Source of the DNA: JBDHXE01 sp039810525
GTDB taxonomy: Bacteria > Bacteroidota > Ignavibacteria > Kapaibacteriales > UBA2268
Reading direction: 5' to 3'
DNA length: 8,341 nt
Assembly: GCA_039810525.1 (NCBI GenBank)
Contig: JBDHXE010000113.1
Coordinates: forward strand, 1 to 8,341
Shown: in pieces, positions 1-6,554 of the stretch
Layout: every line of letters starts with the position of its first letter
Numbering within the stretch: position 1 is the first letter of the stretch
Position numbers and translations under genes: made by a program
The notes under the pieces: model-generated
Database searches by the model: none
What the model was told of the DNA's origin: nothing
What the model saw: the letters and a program-made list of their open reading frames with translations, nothing else

Positions 1-1
1 G

Positions 2-946
2 AAAAGAATAGCAGAATACCATCAGAAATACTATTCACTTAGTTGGAATCATGACAATGAAATAACTATTACATCAGGTGCTACAGAAGCAATATATTGT
101 ACTATTCAGGCATTTATCAATCCGGGCGATGAAGTAATAATGTTTGAACCATTTTTCGATTGCTACCAATCTGATGTAATATTGGCTGGAGGAATTTGTC
201 GTTATATTACATTAAGAAAACCATTATTTGATTTTGATTTCAATGAATTAAAAAGCTTAGTTAACAATAAAACAAAGATGATAATTTTGAACTCTCCGCA
301 TAATCCTACTGGTAAAGTTTTCTCCAATGAAGAATTAAATTTTATATCAAAATTAGCAATAGAAAATGATTTACTAGTATTGAGTGATGAAGTTTATGAA
401 TTTTTGACTTTTGACAATTGCAAACACATACCGATTGCATCGATACAAGGTATGAAAAAAAGAACAATTACAATATCCTCTACTGGAAAAACATTCTCAA
501 TGACAGGCTGGAAGATAGGATATGCAATAGCTGAAGCCAAATTGAGCGAAGCTATTAGAAAAGTACACCAATGGGTAACCTTTTCTGTAAATACTCCAGC
601 CCAACATAGTATGGAGTTTGCCTTTTCTCAGTTAGATAATTATCTGCCCAAATACCAGAAAATGTATTTAGATAAGAGAAATTTAGTATATAAAAAACTT
701 AAAAATAGTAAATTTAAGCTCTTTAAACCTTACGGCGCTTATTTTTATTTGATGGAATACCCTAAAGAAGACTTTTTTAGTGATGTAGAAGCTGCTACCA
801 AGTTAGTAATTGAATATGGTATAGCTACTATTCCAACTTCCGTATTTTATTCTTTATCTGAAGAGGGTAAGTCTATGTTACGATTATGCTTTGCTAAATC
901 AGATGATATTTTAATTGAAGGAATAGAAAAATTATTAAAACTATGA
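2..946 (+). CDS. Class I/II PLP aminotransferase, KAT/YbdL-like (5' end outside window)
   Basis: The open frame runs from the window edge, so the ATG at 140 is internal and about 70 N-terminal residues are probably missing; 314 residues are visible, against roughly 380-390 for the family. Upstream of that ATG the frame reads TSGATEAIY and NPGDEVI, the usual PLP-phosphate-binding region. Further on come NSPHNPTG, SDEVYE and SSTGKTFSMTGWKIGY, whose Lys (codon 488-490) is the expected Schiff-base lysine. The C-terminal end has the LRLCFAK stretch with the carboxylate-binding Arg. The motif set fits the kynurenine/glutamine/methionine aminotransferase group (YbdL-like), which transfers an amino group from an aromatic or sulfur amino acid to a 2-oxo acid in the cytosol. 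The substrate cannot be fixed from sequence alone. The stop overlaps the tadA start (ATGA, 943-946), which suggests translational coupling. Confidence 0.9.
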   Translation, partial: KRIAEYHQKYYSLSWNHDNEITITSGATEAIYCTIQAFINPGDEVIMFEPFFDCYQSDVILAGGICRYITLRKPLFDFDFNELKSLVNNKTKMIILNSPHNPTGKVFSNEELNFISKLAIENDLLVLSDEVYEFLTFDNCKHIPIASIQGMKKRTITISSTGKTFSMTGWKIGYAIAEAKLSEAIRKVHQWVTFSVNTPAQHSMEFAFSQLDNYLPKYQKMYLDKRNLVYKKLKNSKFKLFKPYGAYFYLMEYPKEDFFSDVEAATKLVIEYGIATIPTSVFYSLSEEGKSMLRLCFAKSDDILIEGIEKLLKL

Positions 947-1446
947 TAATGGCTCATAATAAAAGAGATACAAATTATTATATGCAAATAGCTTTAAAAG
1001 AAGCATATAAGTCATTAAAAAATAACGATGTGCCAGTGGGAGCTATTATTGTTTATAAAGATAAAATCATAAGTAGAGCTTATAATAAGATTGAGAAGTC
1101 TAATAATTCATTATTACATGCAGAAATTTTAGCTATCAATTCAGCTATTAAAAAATACGATTATAAACATCTATTAGATTGTGAATTATATGTTACATTA
1201 GAGCCTTGCTCTATGTGTGCAGGTGCTATTGTGCTTTCAAGGATAAAAAAAGTATATATAGCTGCCAAAGATAGTAAATCTGGTGCTTGTGGTTCGATAA
1301 TTAATTTAGTTCAAAACAAATCACTTAATCATCAGTGTGAATTAGAAACAGGGATTTTAGAAAATGAAAGTTCTAAATTATTAAAGGATTTTTTTAAGAA
1401 ATTAAGAGATCAAAAGAAAAATTGGAAATTGAAAAAAATAGAATAG
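943..1446 (+). CDS. tadA: tRNA-specific adenosine deaminase TadA
   Basis: 167 residues, the normal TadA length. TadA deaminates adenosine 34 to inosine in the anticodon of tRNA-Arg(ACG), which lets one tRNA read CGU, CGC and CGA. The zinc site of the cytidine-deaminase fold is complete: HAE at residues 59-61 (zinc-binding His and proton-shuttling Glu) and PCSMC at 88-92 (two zinc-binding Cys). DVPVGAII at 29-36 is also typical. A guanine or cytosine deaminase with the same fold is possible, but the TLEPCSMCAGAIVLSRI stretch and the neighbouring RNA-modification gene favour TadA. The ATG at 943 overlaps the aminotransferase stop; a second in-frame ATG at 949 is an alternative start. No clear Shine-Dalgarno is visible. 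The 3' end overlaps rsmI by 25 nt. Confidence 0.93.
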   Translation: MIMAHNKRDTNYYMQIALKEAYKSLKNNDVPVGAIIVYKDKIISRAYNKIEKSNNSLLHAEILAINSAIKKYDYKHLLDCELYVTLEPCSMCAGAIVLSRIKKVYIAAKDSKSGACGSIINLVQNKSLNHQCELETGILENESSKLLKDFFKKLRDQKKNWKLKKIE

Positions 1447-2123
1447 AGAATTGCTTATACATAGTACCTACTCCTATCGGCAATTTAGATGACATTACAA
1501 TTAGGGCTGTCAAAATACTTAGCCAAGTGGATATTATTGCAGCAGAAGATACCAGAAATGCATCTTTATTATTAAAAAACTTAGGTATTAAATATCAGAA
1601 ATTAATTAGCTACTACGATCAAATAGAAGCTCAGCGTAGCGAAGTAATAATATCTAATATACTTGAAGGTAAATCAGTTGCCCTCATTAGCGATGCGGGA
1701 ATGCCAGTAATTTCTGATCCAGGATTCAAATTAATAAAATTAGCAAGAAATAATAACATAAAAGTAATTGTTTTGCCCGGAGCAGTGGCATTTACTGTTG
1801 CATTAGTTGGTAGTACTTTTCCAGTTCATAAGATTGCATTTCTTGGATTCCCGCCTCACAAAAAAGGTAGAGAAACTTTTATTAAAGAAATAAAAGATAT
1901 TAAACAAACTATAATCTTATACGAATCTTCACACAGAATTTTAAAATTATTATCCGAAATATGTGAGCACTTTGGTGAAAATACCGAAGTATGTATAGCT
2001 CGCGAATTGACAAAAATTTATGAAGAATATATAGTTGATACGGCTAATAATATTTATTGCAAATTAAAGGATTTACCATCAATTAAAGGTGAATTTGTAG
2101 TGCTAATTAATAATAATATATAG
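1422..2123 (+). CDS. rsmI: 16S rRNA (cytidine-1402-2'-O)-methyltransferase RsmI
   Basis: 233 residues from a TTG start. RsmI belongs to the tetrapyrrole-methylase (SAM-dependent) fold and methylates the ribose of C1402 in the decoding centre of 16S rRNA. Motifs in order: VPTPIGNLDD (15-24), AAEDTR (40-45), SDAGMPVISDPG (90-101), the SAM-loop PGAVAF (119-124, where PGPSA is more usual), LGFPP (141-145), YESSHR (167-172, usually YESPHR) and ARELTKIYEE (193-202). It is shorter than the E. coli protein (about 286 aa) because the C-terminal extension is absent, as I recall for many Bacteroidota homologues. The frame is closed by a TAA at 1395 and contains no ATG or GTG before the VPTPIGNL motif, so TTG 1422 is the only standard start. 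It lies 25 nt inside tadA, implying coupled translation. Confidence 0.94.
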   Translation: MEIEKNRIENCLYIVPTPIGNLDDITIRAVKILSQVDIIAAEDTRNASLLLKNLGIKYQKLISYYDQIEAQRSEVIISNILEGKSVALISDAGMPVISDPGFKLIKLARNNNIKVIVLPGAVAFTVALVGSTFPVHKIAFLGFPPHKKGRETFIKEIKDIKQTIILYESSHRILKLLSEICEHFGENTEVCIARELTKIYEEYIVDTANNIYCKLKDLPSIKGEFVVLINNNI

Positions 2124-2130
2124 AGTAAAA

Positions 2131-2736
2131 ATGTTCATTTCATTCGAAGGCATTGATGGATGTGGTAAATCAACACAAGTGAAAATTCTGAATGAGTATT
2201 TCATCAGCAAGAATATTAAAACCTTACTAATTAGGGAACCGGGAGGCACTTTATTATCAGAAAAGATTAGAGAAATTCTACTATCCAAATCTTTTGAGAT
2301 TACCGATATCAGCGAACTAATGTTATTTTCTGCTGCAAGGAACAATTTGGTCGCTACTGTGATAGAACCCGCTATTAATAATGGTATTGTAGTAATTTGT
2401 GATAGATTTTATGATTCTACAGTAGCATACCAAGGATATGGGCGTGGATTAGATATTCAAAAAGTAAAATTGATTAATGATATTGCTATTAATGGGATCA
2501 AGCCAGATATTACTTTTTACCTTAAGCTACCTATTGATATAGCTAACCAAAGAGCAAATAAAAGAAAATCACGAGATAGAATAGAGCAATCTGGTAATCA
2601 ATTCTTTGAAAAAGTAATCGAAGGCTATGACACAATTGCTAACGAAGAACCAGAAAGAGTGAAAATTATATCTGCTATTGGCTCTATCAGCCATATCCAT
2701 AGCTTAATTGTAGATTATATTAAAAAAATTCATTAA
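2131..2736 (+). CDS. tmk: Thymidylate kinase
   Basis: 201 residues, usual for bacterial TMPK. It phosphorylates dTMP to dTDP with ATP, an essential step of dTTP synthesis. Visible motifs are the P-loop GIDGCGKST (7-15), REPGGT (35-40), LFSAAR (65-70), DRFYDST (91-97, the DR(Y/F) motif), AYQGYGRG (99-106) and a basic lid around RANKRKSRDRIEQ (141-153). All catalytic elements appear present. It starts 7 bp after the rsmI stop and so belongs to the same transcription unit. The only possible ribosome-binding signal is a weak AGAG about 10 nt before the ATG. Confidence 0.95.
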   Translation: MFISFEGIDGCGKSTQVKILNEYFISKNIKTLLIREPGGTLLSEKIREILLSKSFEITDISELMLFSAARNNLVATVIEPAINNGIVVICDRFYDSTVAYQGYGRGLDIQKVKLINDIAINGIKPDITFYLKLPIDIANQRANKRKSRDRIEQSGNQFFEKVIEGYDTIANEEPERVKIISAIGSISHIHSLIVDYIKKIH

Positions 2737-2752
2737 AATCAATTACATTAGT

Positions 2753-2760
2753 TAATTTTG
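2753..2760 (+). promoter_or_regulatory. Candidate Bacteroidota-type -7 element before proline dehydrogenase
   Basis: TAATTTTG fits the Bacteroidota sigma-A -7 consensus TAnnTTTG and lies 26 bp before the ATG at 2787, in the 50-bp gap after tmk. No good TTG -33 box is seen at the usual 17-23 bp spacing, so this may be chance in AT-rich DNA. If real, it separates the proline dehydrogenase/lipoprotein pair from the upstream tadA-rsmI-tmk run. Confidence 0.35.
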
Positions 2761-2786
2761 TAATAATTTTTATAACTAGATATCAA

Positions 2787-3698
2787 ATGGAATTTATTAT
2801 GTTGAATCACATTATTATTAAGACGTTACCAGTCTTGCCAAAAAGCTTTGTGTATTTAATTGCAAAAAAATATATTGCAGGTCCACATTTGAACGATGCT
2901 ATAATTGTATCTCAAGAACTTATGAAATTAAATGGTGCTAGTACTATAGATATGCTAGGTGAATTTGTAACCAAAAGAGAAGAAGCTCTTCAAAATGTAA
3001 CTGATATATATGAAATATTAAATGCTATTAGAAACTACAATTTAGCTACATACTTATCTATTAAGCCAACATCTTTAGGTATGGGTATAGACTTTGATTT
3101 TGGTTACGAAAACATAGAAAAAATAGTGAAGCGAGCTAATGAATTGGGTATTTTTGTTCGCTTAGATATGGAAAATTCTCCTTACACAGATTCTACACTC
3201 AAAATATATAAAAAACTTAGAGATAATGGATACGATAAGGTTGGTATAGTAATACAAGCATATATGAGACGAAGTATTAATGATATTAATAAGCTCTTAG
3301 AGTATAGACCGAATATAAGATTATGCAAAGGTATATACAATGAAGATGAAAGTATTGCATACAAAGGATTTGAAGAAATTAGAGATAATTACAAAAAACT
3401 TTTGAAGCTTATTTTAGATAATAATTGCTATGTAGGTATAGCTACTCATGATGAAGACTTAATACAATTTGCTTTAAATGAAGTAAAGCAAAGAAATCTA
3501 AATATTGAAAAATATGAATTTCAAATGCTATTAGGCGTAAGAGAGCAAAGAAGAAATGAAATTTTATCTCTTGGGCATCATCTGAGAGTATATGTTCCTT
3601 ATGGCAAAGATTGGTATGGATACTCTACTAGAAGATTAAAAGAAAACCCTAAGATGGCAGGACATATATTCAAAGCTATATTTGGTATTGGCAAATGA
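2787..3698 (+). CDS. Proline dehydrogenase (monofunctional, FAD-dependent)
   Basis: 303 residues, the size of stand-alone bacterial proline dehydrogenases rather than the long fused PutA. The enzyme oxidises L-proline to pyrroline-5-carboxylate with FAD, passing electrons to the quinone pool; it is usually peripheral at the inner membrane. The TIM-barrel motifs appear in order: SIKPTSLG (91-98), RLDMENS (125-131), IQAYMRR (156-162), RLCKGIYNE (178-186), ATHDE (219-223), EFQMLLG (244-250), RVYVPYGKDW (267-276) and YSTRRLKEN (279-287), the last with the paired Arg that bind the proline carboxylate. No P5C dehydrogenase is present in the window. An in-frame ATG at 2799 is an alternative start; neither has a clear Shine-Dalgarno. 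The stop overlaps the next gene (ATGA, 3695-3698). Confidence 0.92.
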   Translation: MEFIMLNHIIIKTLPVLPKSFVYLIAKKYIAGPHLNDAIIVSQELMKLNGASTIDMLGEFVTKREEALQNVTDIYEILNAIRNYNLATYLSIKPTSLGMGIDFDFGYENIEKIVKRANELGIFVRLDMENSPYTDSTLKIYKKLRDNGYDKVGIVIQAYMRRSINDINKLLEYRPNIRLCKGIYNEDESIAYKGFEEIRDNYKKLLKLILDNNCYVGIATHDEDLIQFALNEVKQRNLNIEKYEFQMLLGVREQRRNEILSLGHHLRVYVPYGKDWYGYSTRRLKENPKMAGHIFKAIFGIGK

Positions 3699-4588
3699 AA
3701 AACAGACTTGTACTGTTGATTATTTGTTTGTCAATTGTATATATTAATTCGTGCAACCCTTCAACTAAAGAAAATGATAATAATGATAGCAAAGTAATTA
3801 TTATTGGTACTTTTAATATAGAATGGTTAGGTGATGGAATAGATGACAAAATTAATCGAAATGAAATTGATTATAAGAGAATTGCAGAAACAATTAGTGA
3901 GAATAATGTTGATGTAATTGCTCTACAAGAGATTGAAAATAAAGAGGCTTTGAGAAGATTGCTAAAGTACCTGCCAAATTATAATTACATTATTGGTAAT
4001 ATAGAAAGCAAGCAAAATACTGCTGTGGTTTTTAAAAAATCATTGAAATTTAAATTTATTGAAAATTATGAACCCTTGTCGGTCAAAAAGGGCAGAACAA
4101 GAGCAGGATTAGTTGTAGAAGGGAAAAAGGGCAATTTCGACTTTTTAATGATGGTAGTACATCTTAAATCTACTTCACGATACGATAGTACTGATCAATT
4201 ACGAAACGAGAGCTATGAATTAAGAGCTCAACAAGCAGAAATTCTAAAAACTTGGGCAGACTCTATAAATAATAATTCTTCTGAAAAAGATATAATTATT
4301 GTGGGTGATTTCAATGATAATCCTTTGAGAAATACTCAAATATTATATCCATTGTACCAATCAAATCAATATGTATTCTTAACTAAAGATTTAGCTTCTT
4401 GTAAAAATCCTTATTGGGACTGCATAGACCATATTGTAATCAATCGAAGTGTGTTCAATAGATTAGTACAAGGATCTTTATTTATGTATGATATCCATTC
4501 TAAATATTCAGACTTAGAAGTTAGCAAAATATCTGACCACTGTCCCATATTTTGTAGATTTGATATTACGGCAAAAGATAACGATTAG
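3695..4588 (+). CDS. Secreted lipoprotein of the endonuclease/exonuclease/phosphatase (EEP) superfamily
   Basis: 297 residues. The N-terminus is a lipoprotein signal peptide: MKNR, a hydrophobic core, then INSC with the lipid-anchored Cys at residue 20, followed by an Asn/Asp/Lys-rich linker. The rest is a metal-dependent EEP domain: TFNIEWL (39-45, with the metal-site Asn), LQEIE (77-81, metal-binding Glu79), VVHLKS (154-159), GDFND (204-208), CIDHIVI (243-249) and SDHCPI (280-285, catalytic Asp-His). All core residues appear intact, so an active Mg2+-dependent phosphoesterase is expected in the periplasm or outer membrane. The RAQQAEILKTW segment (177-187) resembles secreted nucleases, so DNase/RNase activity is my best guess, but lipid- or sugar-phosphate substrates cannot be excluded. 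It is probably co-translated with proline dehydrogenase. Its stop is 2 bp from the end of the convergent gene. Confidence 0.85.
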   Translation: MKNRLVLLIICLSIVYINSCNPSTKENDNNDSKVIIIGTFNIEWLGDGIDDKINRNEIDYKRIAETISENNVDVIALQEIENKEALRRLLKYLPNYNYIIGNIESKQNTAVVFKKSLKFKFIENYEPLSVKKGRTRAGLVVEGKKGNFDFLMMVVHLKSTSRYDSTDQLRNESYELRAQQAEILKTWADSINNNSSEKDIIIVGDFNDNPLRNTQILYPLYQSNQYVFLTKDLASCKNPYWDCIDHIVINRSVFNRLVQGSLFMYDIHSKYSDLEVSKISDHCPIFCRFDITAKDND

Positions 4589-4590
4589 TA

Positions 4591-6441
4591 CTATCTTAAT
4601 TTAAAACCCTCTAACACATCTGTTACACTTTGTACTCTACCGAATGGTGCAGAAATTTGAACCCCTTGCACTACATCTTTAATCTGATCTAATGTCTCTC
4701 TGGCTATAAGAATACCCTCTCGCATACTTAGTTCTTTCGAAACAGAATATTTTCTAAGCCTACTCATAATATATTCTGGTACATTACATCCAGGTATTTC
4801 GTTGTTCATAAATTCTGCATTTCGAATAGAAGTCAATGGCCATAATCCTGCAATTATTGGTATTTTAATATGCTGAACCTTTGATAAAAATCTATGAAAA
4901 ACTGATATGTCAAAGACTGGCTGAGTTATTATAAATTCAGCACCAGCTTCTACTTTCCAGTCTAACCTTTTAAGCTCTTCATCTATATTTACAGCACCTG
5001 GATTGACACCTACACCAATATGAAAGCCAGTTGGTTCGCCTATTGGGCTACCAGCAATGTCCAAACCGTGGTTAAGTCTATCTATGATATTAACAAGTCC
5101 GATAGAATCAACATCAAAAACAGCAGTTGCATCAGGATAATTACCAAGTTTAGGTGGATCGCCGGTTATAGCTAATATATTTTTAAGACCAAGTGCATAA
5201 GCCCCCAACAAATCTGATTGAATTCCAATTACGTTTCTATCGCGGCATACGTAGTGCAACACAGTTTCAATACCCACACTATTCTGAATTTGAAGTGCCA
5301 TTGATAGAGCAGACATACGTGCTGATGCACGTGGCCCATCTGGTATATTGATCACATCTATGCCGTAATAATACAATTCTCTGGCTTTGTCTATTACTGT
5401 TTGGGAAGCTAATCCATGAGGTGGAAGCAATTCTACAAAGATTGCAAAATGATTATTATACAACCTTCGGGACAATCTTGATTTATCCTGCTTCTCAATT
5501 AATTTATAATCTTTTGGAATACTTATTTTATGTGCGTTAAAAGTTCTATTTCTAAGTTCTGGTTTAATAGAATTTAACATATTTCTCATTTTCTTAATAT
5601 GCTCTGGTCCAGTACCCACACATCCACCTATAATATTTGCTCCAGCATTCACAAAATGTTTGGCATACTCGCCCATATATTCAGGAGATGTTAAATAAAT
5701 ATTCCTACCGTCTATATTCCGGGGTTTTCCTGCTGAAGGCATTACCGAAAGTGGTTTTTCCGTCAATGGCCTTACCCTTTCTAACCATCTTAGCATTACT
5801 TGTGGCCCCACAGTAGAATTGATACCAATAGCATCTGCATTGCAATACTCTAATTGCTGCATTACAAATTCAGGTTGAGCTCCAGTAAGCGATGTACCAT
5901 CTTCATCAATAGTCATTGCCGCTATAATTGGTAAATTACAGATTTCGCGAGCCGAATCCACTGCTATAATTAATTCTTCTGGGTATATAAATGTTTCGAA
6001 TATTATCAAATCAACACCAGAATCTATTAGAGGTATCAACTGCTCTTTGAATGCAGAGCTTGCATCTTCGCGAGAAGTTGGACCTAAAGGTTCAATTTTG
6101 ATACCTAATGGGCCTACTGCACCAGCTACCCAAGCCCTGTCACCTGCTATTTCTTTAGCTAATCTGCCCCCTTGATAATTAATTTCATATATTTTATCAT
6201 TTAATTGATATTTTGTTAATTTATATTTGTTTGCCCCAAATGTGTTAGTCTCTATTACATCAGCTCCAGAATTAATATATTCCTGATGAATTTGTTTTAC
6301 TAAATTCGGATTTATTATATTTATTTCATCAAAACACTTATTTATAAAGACACCCTTATTATATAGTTCTGTGCCCATACCACCGTCAAATAGCAATACA
6401 CCGTTCCTAATCCTTTCGAGCAATAATTCTTTATCTAGCAT
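4591..6441 (-). CDS. Bifunctional homocysteine S-methyltransferase / 5,10-methylenetetrahydrofolate reductase (YitJ-like)
   Basis: 616 residues from the ATG at 6441; a TTG three codons upstream (6450) is an alternative start. The architecture matches B. subtilis YitJ. Residues about 1-290 are the homocysteine methyltransferase barrel: FDGGMGTEL (18-26), ETNTFGANK (64-72), GINSTVGP (206-213), GRNIYLTSPEYM (245-256) and GGCVGTGPEH (272-281). Residues about 328-616 are a MetF-type reductase: FVELLPP (335-341, Glu337), ITGDPPK (425-431, Asp428), FHIGVGVNP (473-481) and FIITQPVFD (503-511). The reductase makes 5-methyl-THF; the methyltransferase barrel would normally move a methyl group to homocysteine to form methionine. 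Odd point: the family's three zinc cysteines lie in GxNC and GGCCG, but here these read GINS (Ser209) and GGCV (Cys274 kept, Val275), so zinc binding is doubtful. The MTHFR function is secure; the methyltransferase activity is not. The gene is transcribed divergently from the amidase. Confidence 0.9.
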   Translation of the reverse strand: MLDKELLLERIRNGVLLFDGGMGTELYNKGVFINKCFDEINIINPNLVKQIHQEYINSGADVIETNTFGANKYKLTKYQLNDKIYEINYQGGRLAKEIAGDRAWVAGAVGPLGIKIEPLGPTSREDASSAFKEQLIPLIDSGVDLIIFETFIYPEELIIAVDSAREICNLPIIAAMTIDEDGTSLTGAQPEFVMQQLEYCNADAIGINSTVGPQVMLRWLERVRPLTEKPLSVMPSAGKPRNIDGRNIYLTSPEYMGEYAKHFVNAGANIIGGCVGTGPEHIKKMRNMLNSIKPELRNRTFNAHKISIPKDYKLIEKQDKSRLSRRLYNNHFAIFVELLPPHGLASQTVIDKARELYYYGIDVINIPDGPRASARMSALSMALQIQNSVGIETVLHYVCRDRNVIGIQSDLLGAYALGLKNILAITGDPPKLGNYPDATAVFDVDSIGLVNIIDRLNHGLDIAGSPIGEPTGFHIGVGVNPGAVNIDEELKRLDWKVEAGAEFIITQPVFDISVFHRFLSKVQHIKIPIIAGLWPLTSIRNAEFMNNEIPGCNVPEYIMSRLRKYSVSKELSMREGILIARETLDQIKDVVQGVQISAPFGRVQSVTDVLEGFKLR

Positions 6442-6478
6442 AATTATCAATTTTATTTAAAATAATTAACTATTTACG

Positions 6479-6493
6479 ATAAAATGATTTTAT
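6479..6493. repeat. 15-bp AT-rich palindrome in the divergent intergenic region
   Basis: ATAAAAT-g-ATTTTAT is a perfect inverted repeat with 7-bp arms and a 1-base centre. It lies between the HMT/MTHFR start and the amidase promoter element, where an operator could act on either gene. It consists almost entirely of A and T in a very AT-rich region, so chance is a serious alternative. Confidence 0.25.
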
Positions 6494-6526
6494 TATTTAA
6501 TTTTACATAATTTAATCAAAATTTCT

Positions 6527-6534
6527 TATCTTTG
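6527..6534 (+). promoter_or_regulatory. Bacteroidota-type -7 promoter element of the amidase gene
   Basis: TATCTTTG matches the TAnnTTTG -7 consensus exactly and lies 20 bp before the TTG at 6555. Transcription would start a few bases after 6534, giving a short leader that contains a run of five G (6541-6545). The -33 region is poor: TTTT at 6501-6504 with 22-bp spacing is the nearest approximation to TTTG. Its position directly before an annotated start makes it more credible than other matches in the window. Confidence 0.5.
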
Positions 6535-6554
6535 TTAGTTGGGGGAATTTAATT

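Noticed and set aside
2103..2345. 80-codon minus-strand open frame
   Set aside because: It lies antisense to tmk and the end of rsmI, whose conserved motifs are on the plus strand; no motif of its own.
2735..2770. Imperfect hairpin after tmk (AAAAT..ATTAC with GTAAT..ATTTT) as a terminator
   Set aside because: Stem is bulged and almost all A-T with a 13-nt loop; too weak to call, and it overlaps the candidate -7 box.
3182..3364. 60-codon minus-strand open frame, hydrophobic
   Set aside because: Antisense to the conserved core of proline dehydrogenase; its Leu/Ile/Ser-rich composition is what the reverse of such coding sequence gives.
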